Shown here: piece after piece, positions 16,101-29,506 of the stretch | Layout: each line of letters opens with the position of its first letter | Numbering within the stretch: the first letter of the stretch is position 1 | NCBI RefSeq assembly: GCF_902362185.1 | Contig: NC_044509.1 | Span: 14,563,366-14,627,365, forward strand | DNA: 64,000 nucleotides | Reading direction: 5' to 3' | From: Chanos chanos | Lineage: Eukaryota > Chordata > Actinopteri > Gonorynchiformes > Chanidae | The notes under the pieces: generated by a model | Told to the model about the DNA's origin: nothing | The model's input: only the letters and a program-made list of their open reading frames with translations | The model's database searches: none | Program-made: the position numbers and the translations under genes

Positions 16101-18271
16101 AGCTGTTTTAAAGTTAATTTTTTTTTTTTACCATTTTGTTTGGTCGTTTGATTTAACTTCATGATTTCTTTCTCAGGTATTGGTGTTTGACACAAACTGT
16201 CCGGAATGTAACGCCCCGGCTTCTACGAACATGAAGCTTGTCCGTATCCTTCAAAGTCAAAAGCGTTTAATGTTCTCAGGAGTTGCTGTAGTGAGAAGAC
16301 TTATTTGTGCGTAGTCTGTTTCATTATATCGTACTCCCTCCTTGACTATACATCAGAAATCCCGCATTTCAAGGAAGTCATTATCATGGCCACCAACTGC
16401 GACAGCTGTGGGCATCGGACCAATGAGGTCTGTGTCTCAGTTCAATGGTAGATGGCTTGCTGTTGTCTCTCGGAATGTCACGCTTCTTCTCGATATTCTG
16501 TGAAAACTCGAAATCGACGGAGCCGTGTTTTGTTGAGTGTGTGATTACTATATGCCGTGTAATTCACTGAACAGGTCAAATCAGGAGGGGCCACTGAGGA
16601 GCAGGGCACAAGAATAACTCTTCATATTACCGATCCCTCAGACATGTCGAGAGACTTGCTCAAGGTACTTTTAGCATTCCAATGTGTTTTGTTTGGGGGG
16701 GGGAAAAAACAGGAAGAGGTATTACATTTCTTTTTTTTTCTTTTTTTTAAAGATAAAATGGAAAGGTAAAATAAAGTAACAGTTAGGCTGAAACAACTCA
16801 GAGTTGGTGAAATGTACCGTGTTTGGGGAAAAATAGGTATTCCATTTATTCCTTTTGTATTAAAAAAAAAACTCAAAGTAAAGCCAACATTCAGGCTGTA
16901 GCAACAAAAAAACTGGTGCAGTGACATGAGTTGTGGTCATAGAGGTCCATTCATATGACCTCAAAAATACGTCCTGTATATGAGTCCTGTAAGTAAAACA
17001 ACCATTAGAAATGTTTATTCTAATGCGTTGTTAACTTCACACAGCACAGGAATTTCTTTCATAAGGTTAATGTGTCTTTTGGTTATATTCATGAAAATTC
17101 AGAATAGAATACAACACCGTTACCAAAACAGTTGGTAGAGAAAGGAATGTGTTTGCATAAGTTGAGCTCGTGGTAATAACATACTGCCTATAACATAACA
17201 CACGAAAGAAACATACTAAGTCTTGCTCTTGTGTCGTTACGGTTTTTTTTTTTCTGTAACTGTACCTTTTATGAGATCTTCATGTGTGTTTTATTAGTCA
17301 GAGACGTGTCAAGTGCTGATTCCTGAGCTGGAGTTTGAGCTGGGGATGGCGGCACTGGGGGGAAAGTTCACCACTCTAGAGGGACTTCTCAAAGACATCA
17401 AAGATCTGGTTAGCATCTTCGCTTTTCGAAATTATCATCAGGCCTCTGACACGGAAGCCTTGTATACGAAACGGCTCGGTGCTTTCATTGGTCTCGATTT
17501 CATTGCAGATTGTTTCCAAAAACCCCTTCACTTGCGGGGACAGTTCCACCTCTGAGAGAACTGAGAAACTGCAGCTCTTCGGGAAAAAGCTTGATCAGGT
17601 TTGGGAAACATTCTCTTATTTTAAACCGTCCCTTTACATTAGACATACATATTTCCAACGTGATTGTCAGGCTGTGGTGACCTCAAGTAATGTATGGCTA
17701 GGTAGATGCAAAATATTTTTGGTCAAAATATCCTAGATGTCAGTTTGATATGAAAAGTAGTTTTAATAAATTTGTTTTACTTCTTCTTTAAAACATTGTA
17801 TATCTGTACCCACATGGTATGTTGAAATGTTTTTGTGTAAATGAAACAGTTCATATTTTGTTCTTTTGAAACCATTTAAATGCAAGGCATTCTTCAATAA
17901 TTCATCATGATATTTTTGGTACAATGGGTTATTACATTCTATGCTGAATTCTCTGTTTGCAAAAATGTCTCATAGCTTATGGCAGGCGAAATAGATGCCC
18001 ATATTATTCTTGATGATCCAGCTGGGAACAGTTATCTCCAAGTAAGTCAAGCACCTTCTTGCTCAGTGTAAAAAAAAAAAAAAAAAGTATTTTAATGATA
18101 TTTTCACTGAAGACTGACCGTCTATGTGACGCTTTTTTTTTTTTTTTGTAGAATGTATATGCCCCTGACCCTGATCCAGAGATGAAGATCGAGAAGTACA
18201 CGAGAACATTCGAGCAAAACGAAGAATTGGGATTAAATGACATGAAAACAGAAGGGTACGAAAATAGTTAA
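13112..18271 (+). CDS. zpr1: ZPR1 zinc finger protein, 14 coding exons
   Basis: Protein that moves from cytoplasm to nucleus on growth signals; it binds eEF1A and the SMN complex and is essential in eukaryotes. Exons: 13112-13231, 13412-13573, 13796-13886, 14256-14326, 14970-15056, 15379-15501, 16024-16089, 16177-16243, 16357-16427, 16575-16664, 17298-17408, 17509-17598, 17976-18041, 18152-18271. They total 1335 nt, 444 aa (human 459). The family's duplicated architecture is clear. The first C4 finger (CMNC...CANC) is followed by an alpha/beta domain with [14 protein letters not shown]. The second C4 finger (CPEC...CDSC) is followed by the matching [18 protein letters not shown]. The conserved IPELDFEIP and IPELEFELG motifs also repeat. 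The start codon opens MSAIEEEH. A poly(A) signal at 18577 leaves the gene tail to tail with H2A. Confidence 0.97.
14365..14670. mobile_element. hAT-like foldback MITE in zpr1 intron 4
   Basis: A 306-bp element whose two halves are inverted copies. The right end read in reverse begins CAGTGTTTCTCAAACTATGG and the left end reads CTGTGTCTCTCACACTATGG. The centre is a long near-perfect hairpin (arms around 14453-14490 and 14505-14545, containing ATTCTAGAATGTTAAG and its complement). Flanking 8-mers are TTCTAAAT (14357-14364) and GTCTAAAT (14671-14678), a 7 of 8 match fitting the 8-bp target duplication of hAT elements. There is no transposase, so it is nonautonomous. Confidence 0.8.
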
Positions 18272-18576
18272 CGTGAAAAATGTGGATGACTGACAGGGAA
18301 CCTGTTTAAAAACATGATACCTTTAAGTTGCTCTGATACAAGTGTGAGTGATCAAGATGTCTGTGTCAGGGATCGCAGTCATTCAAATAATTAGTTTCTT
18401 TCATTTACATAAGGTTTTGAATGGTTCAACACTTGAACCATGGATGTATATAAGTTGTGAGTATAATTACAATACAGTGACGTGGACACAGCAGATTGCT
18501 GTTCAGACTGACTAAATGCCCATGTATGAATGCATAGTATGTATGTAGAACCTGCTTTGTTGGGTAGTGCAGGCTG

Positions 18577-18809
18577 AATAAACGCACTTACTTGAAAATG
18601 AGTTGATTCTGTGTCATTGTAAAGCCTTATAACCTATACATAACATAGTTGTAATACTGGAGTAAACTGTACGAAGATCTCGCATCGTATTTGATTTGCA
18701 AGACACAATTCGAAGCAATCTAATGTTTGATCCTGCTATACTACATAGTATGAAAGACAACACACAGCGTCCAGACAGAAGCACTTTGTACAAATGCAAA
18801 GCATTTATT
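18577..18809. terminator. tail-to-tail poly(A) signals of zpr1 and H2A
   Basis: AATAAA at 18577-18582 on the plus strand serves zpr1. TTTATT at 18804-18809 (AATAAA on the minus strand) could end an extended H2A transcript about 410 nt past its stop codon. The two signals are convergent and only about 220 bp apart. Confidence 0.55.
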
Positions 18810-19173
18810 TAAAACAGAAACAGTTGACCATACGATGTACACGCATTCAGAAACAATGAGAGGCAACCTACATTGGTCCATAAACAATGAAACGTGGTGT
18901 TCACTTCACCAACAAATGAGTCAACTTGTAGTCTGAGTGACAGTCCACCGCTATGGCCAGATGAACAAGTCCACTAACATTAGGCCTGATGCTGGTGGCT
19001 CGCATCTGAAGATATGGAGTGCGTCAAAGTGCGTTGGCTTAGGTATGGAAACAGTCCAACGATAGCGAACGTGGCGAAGTCAGATTTACACCTTTTTTTT
19101 CTCCTTCATCGAGAACGAGGACAATAACGCAGTGTAAGAACGAGAAATATCTTAAAACACGATGAGAATGGGT

Positions 19174-19189
19174 GGTTCTTAAAAGAGCC
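19174..19189 (-). terminator. histone 3' stem-loop of H2A, one mispair
   Basis: On the minus strand, 31 nt after the H2A stop codon, the sequence is GGCTCTTTTAAGAACC. The metazoan histone stem-loop is typically GGCTCTTTTAAGAGCC. The single difference puts A opposite C at the third stem pair. A purine-rich downstream element is not obvious. Confidence 0.8.
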
Positions 19190-19219
19190 TTTGTCTGATG
19201 TCCTGGGTCTGTAAGCCGC

Positions 19220-20305
<1,086 letters not shown>

Positions 20306-22242
20306 ATGAAGGAGCACGAGATTGACTGGCTTCACTCAACTTCAGTGTTCGCAAAGGAGAATGATGACAATCAATCAACTGTTGACTGATATCGTCTAAC
20401 AGCTCTGCTCTGAACTCTCAGTGCATTTTTGTGCATATACGGCTTGCTTTACGAAAGGAAAACGAAACCAGTGCGATGTGTTGCAGTTGAGGCTGGCAGT
20501 TTATTTTGATTGTGATCCGCTCCTGTTAATGTCGAATGTTCTTTAAAAAAAAGGTTTTTAACCATTTGCATGTGTGAAAGCCTTTTGTTCTCATTTTAAA
20601 CCACAAGTGGGTTTCCATCATGTTAAATATATTCCAATTTTACTGAATGGCAGCAGAGCTGTTTCAGTATCGGGGGCGGGGGGGGTGCGCTGTGTAAATT
20701 TCCAGGTGGCAGCTGTTGTAACCTTACTGATGGCTTGGTGGAAGATGCGTGGCCACTGTTCTGATAACAAATCTCACTCATGTCTTAATCATGAATGTTT
20801 GTGCACAATGATATCGAATAGAAGAAATAAACATATAGGCTCATGCCACGTTATAATTCCTGTATCATGATTTTTGACCTCGGTTGGCTTTAAACCGGAA
20901 TCTTTGCGCCAATAAAGATGTAAGCGTGTATGATTATTTTTTTTCCTTTTTTGCAGGCTAATCCCCTACATCTTTAAAACAGCTCGTTTGTACTGACCGA
21001 AGTACAATTTGTTCTCTGTGATGTATCCAGATTGTATTACCAAAAATATAATGAGGGATAAGGCCTGATCGCGGCTTTGCCGCATATTAATGATCCGTGC
21101 CCTCGGGAAGTGAAAGCAATACTAAGTGAAGTACCTTTCTCTGAATGACCGAGAGTGTCAGTTGCCGTAATATAATATTACTTGTAGCACTGCCACAGTC
21201 GGTAATGACTGCTGGCAATCACCGTTTTAATAAGCAAACAGCACCACAGAAAACCACAAAGGGAGTTCCTTTTATTAATTTGTGCCTAAATAGGCTATAT
21301 CGTTCCTGAAATAAACTGACATTACACGACTACTGTATTTTACACGGAAAATTGAACTGAGAAAAGAAAACATGCTGCTAGGGCTACTTTGCAATTAATG
21401 ATTTGTTTGTTATTATTGTTGTTGTTGTTGTTGTTGTTGCTTTTTTTCTATACGCCAGGACAGGTAGTATGAAATATAGCTGTACAGAGATACTTGATCA
21501 CGAGGCAGACTTTTGTGAGGGATCATGTGTAAAGCATTGTTTACTCGTCTTTCATGATGTTTAAAAGAGAAGTTCTTTGTTCAAATGACGTTCTAAGATG
21601 GAGGGATTTCTTTGAATGGGTGTAATATCTATCTTTATAAGCTGATACGCTGAAGAGACCTAATTTTTTCTCACTCAGAGTATAAATTTCTGAAAGCTGG
21701 TGTTCATTAAACATATAATCCACACATAATCCAGTGATGAAAGGAGATTTGTTATTCAGAGGCTGTAATAGCCTAGTTTTTTGTGTACTCCTTTATTTCA
21801 TTCCCCCCACGGAGAAGCTGCCATTTAAATACAGTTTGAATATATGATATTTTCATTTTGTCACAAGGGAATCAGCAGAAGAGAAAATGAAATCTGAGAC
21901 TACTGAAGGAAGGTAACAGGGCTTGAGATAACATCTTTTGGACGTGTGCTCCGTGAAATGTTTAGCAGATCAGACTTCAACACCTTGTGTAGTTGACAGC
22001 GCTCAATATTTCTGTGGTATTTACATATTAAGTACTGGATAATGACCGTCAATTCATAATGACTGATATAAAAAACAATCAAACGCACACACAAAAAAAC
22101 ACCTACTGAAAAATTTATCAACACATTCTGGCTTGAGTACCAAAAATGTTAAGAAGTGAACATGATTAATATAATTTTTTAATTATAAACAGACACAGAT
22201 AAATTATATTTCCTAGCCTCCTATTTGTTCACAGACGTCACA
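20306..22242. other. H2B downstream spacer
   Basis: No gene recognised. Possible H2B poly(A) signals lie near 20826 and 20912. A (GTT)n run sits at about 21413-21440. Short open frames on both strands have no recognisable content. The rest is AT-rich. Confidence 0.45.
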
Positions 22243-22446
22243 ACACTGTGAAAAATGTCCACCGGTTCAACTTAAAAACTTAAGTTCAATTACTGCCTTA
22301 AAGTTTCAAGTTAAATCAAATTAGACTTACTAGTTCATTTGGCACCTTCACATTTACATTTCATTGTACTGACTTAAAAACCTTGTTGAAGTTGAATTAA
22401 AGAAAGATGTTAGCATAACTTATTGATCAAATCATTTTTTACAGTG
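22243..22446. mobile_element. small foldback MITE-like element
   Basis: The left end reads ACACTGTGAAAAATGTCC and the right end, in reverse, CCACTGTAAAAAATGATTTG. They are imperfect inverted termini about 200 bp apart around an AT-rich core with internal AACTTAAAAACTTAAGTT symmetry. CACTGTAAAAAAT ends are common in fish MITEs. I see no convincing target duplication and no coding capacity. Confidence 0.5.
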
Positions 22447-23040
22447 GACACAGATATTAAGCATTTGGGATCCAGCAAATCCTCTCAATCTGAATGACAC
22501 AGCTGCTACAATTTGCTACCTAGAGCATAAAACGACTTAATATATCTTTGTACCTAAACCAGTGTTTTAGGTCATTTTGAATGTTTTAGCTAATTGACTG
22601 AATTGTTAAAAGATTTGCATTGTCCAAGAAAAACTCAAACAAATCGAAATAAAGAAACATTAAGCAGTTTAAAATTTCCATTTTGATGAAGGTGATTATT
22701 AACCATAATGTGATATTTCCTCTAAATTTCTGTGTTTTAACGAGCAGAGTTGGTTCATAAGAATTACGTAATACTGCGATATTGCGTTAATGTGGCCCAA
22801 ACATGTATTAGATGACAGAATGCATTCACAGAGGAGCAGAATTCACAAAACACTAACGATTGCACTGGGAACCAGATACAAAAGATATCAACTTAGTGTT
22901 CCAGACATGTTAGATAATACTGACCATATACTACGGGTGTTTGAGCTGCTCCTGTCACTCTCTTGGCTTTCCCTTTCTTCTGAGAAGCCCCTGTTTTGTT
23001 TCCGGTGCCTTCTTTCACACCCATTTGTCAGAAAGGAGGC
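22447..23040. other. spacer before the ZPLD1-like gene
   Basis: No gene recognised between the foldback element and the TATA box at 23044. Open frames here are short and lack family motifs. Confidence 0.4.
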
Positions 23041-23043
23041 CAG

Positions 23044-23105
23044 TATAAATAGCTGTGTTTCAACCAGAGAGAAAGCAACAGAACAAGAGAAGAGGGGAAG
23101 GAAGG
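23044..23105 (+). promoter_or_regulatory. TATA box and noncoding exon 1 of the ZPLD1-like gene
   Basis: TATAAATA at 23044-23051 precedes a purine-rich stretch ending GGAAG/GTATAC, a plausible donor at about 23105. The first coding exon has its own acceptor (CCTCCAG) ten bases before the ATG at 23603, so an upstream noncoding exon is needed. This is the best candidate. Confidence 0.55.
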
Positions 23106-23602
23106 TATACTTATAAAAGGTAACACACATGCACTTAAAACACATTCATTATTTATCCTATAGATGTTATACCGAATAGCAATTAAATACCATTGACAAG
23201 AAAATGTTAAAGCCAATATATTGTGTGTTGATCTTCAAATGTTGCTATTTTTTGCTTGTATTCAGTTATGGATTTCAGCTTATAGTAATTAATGATTTAA
23301 TTTGTTTTAAGAGTTAAATTAGTTTTGATACAAACAGCATTTGCACATGTCGCACTCTTTATATTTTAGTGTTGTCCGAATGACGTGACTCCTTCGTTTT
23401 AAACTAAGACAACATGCATTTTCCACTCTCACTCATCTCTATAATGTCAATATGTATTAAAGCAGAGAGATTTTCAAAATAACTTTAAGTTCAAATAACT
23501 TTTTTTTTTTCCTTTAGCATGTGAGGATTTGTGAAATGTTTTGTGAAATGGGGTCAAGGTGAGTGGTCTGATACCTCGGATTTCCCCTCCAGGTCCGGGA
23601 CA

Positions 23603-26600
23603 ATGTGGCTGGGCTTGCTTCTATATCAGCTTGCCCTGATTCTTCCCAGTGAAGCTCAGAATGTGTGCAGCACACACCCTACATTGAGAGAGGCGGGTCA
23701 GTAAGAGTAGATATACTCCATCACCTCACTCTTACACATGCCCCTTCCATACCTGATCTCTCTCACTTTTTTCTCTCTGTGGAACCCAATAAGCAATCTG
23801 GGACCACCACCCAGCAATTTGATAAGGGTGTTTTTTTTTTGTTTTTTTTCTTGTTTCTAAAGACCCAGAGTACCTGTGTGGACTGTTTTAGAAAAGCTGA
23901 TATGCTTCAATCTGGTTTTTGATATTAGATTTATAACCACTGAGTCGGTAAAAGCCTTCTGTTGTCATCTCATTGTTATTATACACTATGACAAAATTCC
24001 CTCGCCCTAAGAGAAGCGTTTTTAAATTTATTTATTTACTAACTTACTTATTTATTGTATTCCACAGCCAATTCTGATGTTACCGTTACGTGTGGCACTG
24101 ATCGGATGATGCTGGAGATTTTGCTGTGTCCTGTATACTTTGGCGGATACAATGAATCTCTTATGGCGCTCAATGCAAAATACAACCAACCTGAGTGTAA
24201 AGGAACCCCTGACTGGACAGTCGACCCACCTGTGCTGAAATTTAATTTCTCTCTCACCGAGGAAGCTATTGCAGTTTGTTCCAACAAGCTCATGGTATCA
24301 GATTTGAATCCGTAGCCAATTATGTGGTTATGTATGAGTGTTAGTCAACTCCCTCATCGTCATTTCAGATGTTTGGACTAAGTAAAAAGAAATCAAATGG
24401 TTTGCATTATTAATCTGATCTCAGCGAGAGACAAAATATTTATGCATGTGCTCCTTCTCATATTTTCCATCATACCCATTTCCACACATGCAGATTACTC
24501 AAGAGGTTGGCACTGGACTGTTCTCAGATTTTTCCAGCATCCAGTTTGTCAATATCTCCGGAATGATCAACTCTTTCGATCCCAGCGCGGGCACCATTAC
24601 TTACCACCAGGAAATAATGTACATCTTCTCCTGCCGCTATCCACTACAGTACCTGATAAACAATACCGAGATGAGCGTGTGAGTGATATGATCTGGACTT
24701 GGGTCCTTTCAACTCATCACACGGGAAACATATATAATCAAACATTTTATTCATGGTGATTTGTTTTGGGGTATGTTCTTCTGGATATGCTCATTGAGGT
24801 CGAGGCCATGATGGTTAATTGTTGTGGGTCACAGTTAAACAGCACGTTCAAAGATTCATTGCTCATTTATGATTAAACAAAGGAGCTAAAAATATGCTGA
24901 CCCCTCTATTAGAATGAATACAAACCTCTTATGTGGTTGTCTGGAGACAATGCAGACTTGCATGTTTAAAACTGTGACTATTTTTTGCTCTACATAAAAC
25001 ATTTTTGGACTTATTCTCATTTCAAATCCAGATCAGGTGTGAGTCTGGCCATCAAATACAACAATGGAAGTTTTATCAGCACTCTGAGCATGCAACTCTA
25101 TGAGGTATTTTTCAAAAGATATATTACAATTATTACTGGTTAAATTCACACTGCAGTTCTTCACATACAACATATGATTGTTCAAGTTCTATCGTGTTTT
25201 TTTTTTTAAACTGTAATAAAATCACTGTTGTTATCTTTGATTTAAGATCTACTGAAACACTTCTCTTTGCTCTTTTTCACTTCTCTGACCCCGCAGGACA
25301 ATTCGTACACATCCAAACTCCAGATCCCACACAACGGCCTGAGGCTGAAAACTCGGATTTTTGTTGAAGTCAGAGCCACAAACCTCACACAGAGGTATAC
25401 TCTTAAAATCTACAGTATTTTCAGCAGCGTACTCTTTCTATTGCTTTGAATGAGGACTTGGTGCAAAGTAATGCAGGTCTGTAGTCAGTCATTCTTAATT
25501 TGAAAAGAAAAGAAAAAGAATCCTCAATTGTAATCTTCGAAAGAGATTACTGACAGAAATGTTCTCTGTAGGTTCAATGTCCTGCTGGATCGATGCTACG
25601 CGACTACAAGCCCATACCCAATTAACAGCACTTACTACGACCTCTTTGTTGGGTGCGTGAACTACGTAAAGATTTTACCTTTTCAAACGTTTTTCTTTAT
25701 TTAACGGACATTCACAGAGATACATGAGCTTAAGGGGTTGTCAGGAGGTAGAGGAGTGTAATTTCCATGGATTGGTTCTGTTGTCTCGACTCTTAGGTGT
25801 AATCGCGACGGACAGACAGTGATAGCGCTGAACGGAGAGAGTCAGGTGGCCCGTTTCTCCTTCGAGGCATTCCGTTTTGTAGAACACAAGAATAAGACCG
25901 TCTCCACCTTCTACCTGCATTGTGCCACCAGGCTATGTGAGAGGACCTTCTGCAATTCTTTACATCAGGTAACTCGAGTACACTCGAACTTTTCGGGAAA
26001 AGGGGGATAATTCTAATCTAAAGAGGAACAGTTCGACCTAAAGTACGCCATCTTCTCACACTTAGGCAAGATAAGATTCACGTAAGAATCTTTGGCAAGG
26101 GTGAGATATAAAACACTCGACACTTTTACGCATTTGACATGTGTGGAGTGACGTCAGTAACACTGTTACATGAAACTCTGTTACGTGACACCTTTCCAGT
26201 TGCAAGATGTCAGTTGGCCCATTTGTTTTAACATGCTCTGCTCTTTTTCTGCTGTTATAGGATAACTGTAATTGTATTCTGCTCTACATCTACATACATG
26301 TCATTAGTATCTTATTACCATGTTACAGCTCCACTGAGTCTGAACTTACAAACCAAAAACGTATTCATGTCCATGATTAGTATTCACACAATATTTCCAG
26401 TGGGCTTCATGTAAGAAGCCATACTGATGTATTGCGTTTCAGAAGACTCTTTTCCAGTGTTTTCTTTTTACAAATATGAATGAATAGTTATATATCAAGT
26501 TATACATATGCATTGTCTAATGTCTTGTTCATATGTAACTGTGTAACTATGTCTACAACTGTGTCTATAAGTATATAACTGTGTTGTAACTTCTTTTTTC

Positions 26601-27501
26601 CAGAACTGCTCAGGAAATGGTTCTAGGAGAAAGAGAGAGACCCAGTCTGCTGAAAGCACCTCAGTGACTGATGTGGCCATGGTTACGTCTGGGCCAATCA
26701 GGACTGTAGTGGATAATGGTGAGATAATTGTGTGTGTGTCTGTGTGTGTATCTGTGAGTGTTTGTATGTGTGCGTGTGTGTATCTGTGAGCATTTGCATG
26801 TGCGTGTGTGTCTGTGTGTGTTTTCGTGTACAGTGTTTGTACGTTGTATGCTGAAGTGTGTTGTGTTTTCTTTTCAAAGTAACTAAATGCGAATTCTAAG
26901 GGTGTGGTCAACAGAAGTAATTTTATGAGCTCGGTTTCAGACTCCTAAACTTCTGCTTTATATTTTTAGGTGCTTTGGAGGAGTCTGCCTCTGAAGGTAT
27001 TGTTATTGTGAATGACTATGTTGAGATTTTGGGTGGTGATGCTGCTCTGGAAATGTACACATTTTTTTCAACTACCATATATTGTTCGAACTCTTTCTTT
27101 CTCCGTGTATTACAACCCATTTCGAGGCTATGATTTTGGACAGAGAAATGTCCACAGCAAATCCACAATTTTAGAGTTGTAATTTTATTTGGCTATGTTT
27201 ACTATACCTCCGATCAGCATCGGGCATGCTAGTATTTATGGTAACTGTTCTTCAGTTTTTAATGTCAGTTTATTCTCAGGACTTATTTTGCCACACTTGA
27301 GTGAAGCTTCTCTGCTCTGCTCTCTCTCTTGCTCTCTGTACAGTCTCTGGCCAATCCAGAAGCAGTGAGGCAGTGGTGGTGGGAGTGTCTGTGGCTGCAG
27401 GTATTCTAGGCCTGCTCTGCGTTGTCATGGTAACCATCATTATCAACCGCGCGCACTGGACTAAGAGCTGGAGCACAGACAAGAGCGTCCTCTTCCACTG
27501 A
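23603..27501 (+). CDS. ZPLD1-like zona pellucida domain membrane protein, 10 coding exons
   Basis: Type I membrane protein with a ZP polymerisation module, related to ZPLD1, a cupula/endothelial matrix protein. Exons: 23603-23696, 24068-24294, 24494-24678, 25032-25104, 25297-25394, 25572-25652, 25797-25968, 26604-26718, 26970-26996, 27344-27501. They sum to 1230 nt, 409 aa. Signal peptide MWLGLLLYQLALILPSEAQ. The ZP-N half starts DVTVTCGTDRMMLEI and has LCPVYFGGYNES (human ZPLD1 has a similar FSGYSET segment). The ZP-C half includes the FSCRYPLQYLINNTE and RFSFEAFRFVEHKNKTVSTF blocks, both close to ZPLD1. A consensus furin site RRKR follows the last ZP cysteines, then a 24-residue hydrophobic helix and a short basic tail ending KSVLFH. 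The poly(A) signal is at 28241-28246. It could be a ZPLD1 paralogue rather than the orthologue. Confidence 0.88.
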
Positions 27502-28240
27502 GTCACGTTCAAATCCGTCCTTGACGGGCAAAGCAAGGTCCTGATTTCAATACTCCCTGGAGGTTTCCCTAAATATATTTTCCTTAACTGTATAGGTGTA
27601 CTGATCCTCCTGAAGAACAGATGGATGGGAGCGATCTTGCTAGAATGGCCGTCGTTTTGATTCCACCTGTCCAGCTGATACATCAGTCGCTGTTTTTGAA
27701 AAGGGAGTGAACAAGGGGAGGGAGGCCCTTCAGAATTTTGAAATGGGGTTAATATGTCAAATGTGTCATGTGACAGGAAGTGAGAGAAGGGTAACTTAAT
27801 ACCAGGATTTTGGTTATGTCTTAAGGAAACAAAGGCACTTATTACTATCTATCCTCTGCTTTCTCTGCATTTTTGTATATCGTGTACCACTGCATAGTTT
27901 GTGGTGTAAGTTTCCTTTTTTGTTTGTTTGTTTGTTTTCCTTTTTGCATGCGTAAAATTCAACCTATTTAATCTCCCCAACAAGAATAATCTCCATCGCT
28001 ATGACAGGCGTACATTTCACACATGCTCCTCCAAATATTGTAAAACATTTCAAATTATAGCCTAAAAATGAAATATTTCTGGCATTGGGTTACAGTAGTC
28101 CTCATTAAAATTGTTATTCATGTTCACTGGAGTGCATTTCATGCCCTTGCTCATGTTACATAAAAGCACATGGAGACCATACCCAAACTATCATTATGCG
28201 TATTACAACTTTTTTAATATATGTACATATAAAATTATTA

Positions 28241-28430
28241 AATAAAACTTTTCTGCAGCAATTGTGCTCCTTAATTTCACTGTTCGGTTGGATTGTTATT
28301 CACAGAACAAAAATATGGTGATAAGAAAATGGTTCGTTCCATACTCTAATCCCTTTAGTATCCCTTACTCCGGAGGAAACATATGACATATCACACCAGA
28401 GAGCGGGTTTTAAAAAAAAGAGACTTTATT
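28241..28430. terminator. convergent poly(A) signals, ZPLD1-like and hyou1
   Basis: AATAAA at 28241-28246 (plus strand) ends the ZPLD1-like gene. TTTATT at 28425-28430 (AATAAA on the minus strand) ends hyou1. The genes converge with about 180 bp between signals. Confidence 0.75.
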
Positions 28431-29506
28431 AACAGCTTAGAAACAAAATTGTCTCCCTTTCCCAGTCCATTTGTAATCTTTTCTCCTCAATCCCTCAAAA
28501 CCAGGACGATGCAAAAATAGACACGTCTCCAAACTTCACGTCAGGTCTGGTCTTATTTTTCTTTCTTCTTTTCAGAACAGGTGAATTGATGAAAGAAAAC
28601 AAAAAAAAAAAAGAAAGAAAAGAAAAAAGAAAACCCTCCAGGCTATTCTTCTGATGTCAGTGCAGTCAAATGGCCTTAAAATACACACCGGAATCCGAGG
28701 AAAGAAGGGGGAAAAAAAAAAAAAAAGTCAGCTAAATGTTTCAGATGAGCGTGACTGAACGTCACATGTTGTGGACTGGGTATGTCGGAGAAGTCAGTGC
28801 TGGGGATCAGCGTGTGAAATATACATCAGGGGTTTTTAATGACGAAGGCATTTTTGTTTCTCAATGCAAGGAGAGCCAACGGGCTTCTCAGAGAGAATTT
28901 AACACGGAATCCGAACAACCTACAGTAAAAACAAGAGCCGCAATTTGAGCGAATTCAATAAAACAGAGAATCAGCACATTCAGGTTTGACACGGAACCCT
29001 GTGATTCAATGTTGAGGTCAGAAGACGTCAATTAACGTTCTCGATCTGGTCCGACACGACCCATTATGATTCATAAGTGCCTACGCCTGTCTGCTAATGG
29101 GCAAAGCAGTGGGCTAAAGATCTGAAAGGACGAATGGAAAAAAAAAAAACCACTACTGAAGCAGAGAATCAAGACAAACTAAGGTTAGAGTGAAGTTGCT
29201 TGTTGTTTTGTCTTTGTACATACTATACGCGTCGTTGTCATGACGAGAGAAAAGGTGCGTGTGGCCATGGGGGGTGTGAAGGTGATGCTAAAGTCGGCGG
29301 GGGGGGAGAGAAAGAAAGAAACCTTGGGGGGGGGGCATTTCAACACCACTGAAATGTAAAACCCGTATATCTGAGCTGAACGTATGACACTTTTTGCGTT
29401 TGATGAAGGAGAACAGATTAACAAAAAGAAAAAAGAAAAAAAAAAAAAAACAATTAAACACAGTCAATAAATACAGCAAAAAAAAAAATTCCAAGAGTTC
29501 CAGTTG

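Noticed and set aside
21541-22124. Two short minus-strand open frames in the H2B downstream spacer
   Set aside because: AT-rich, no motif, no homology recognised; treated as chance.
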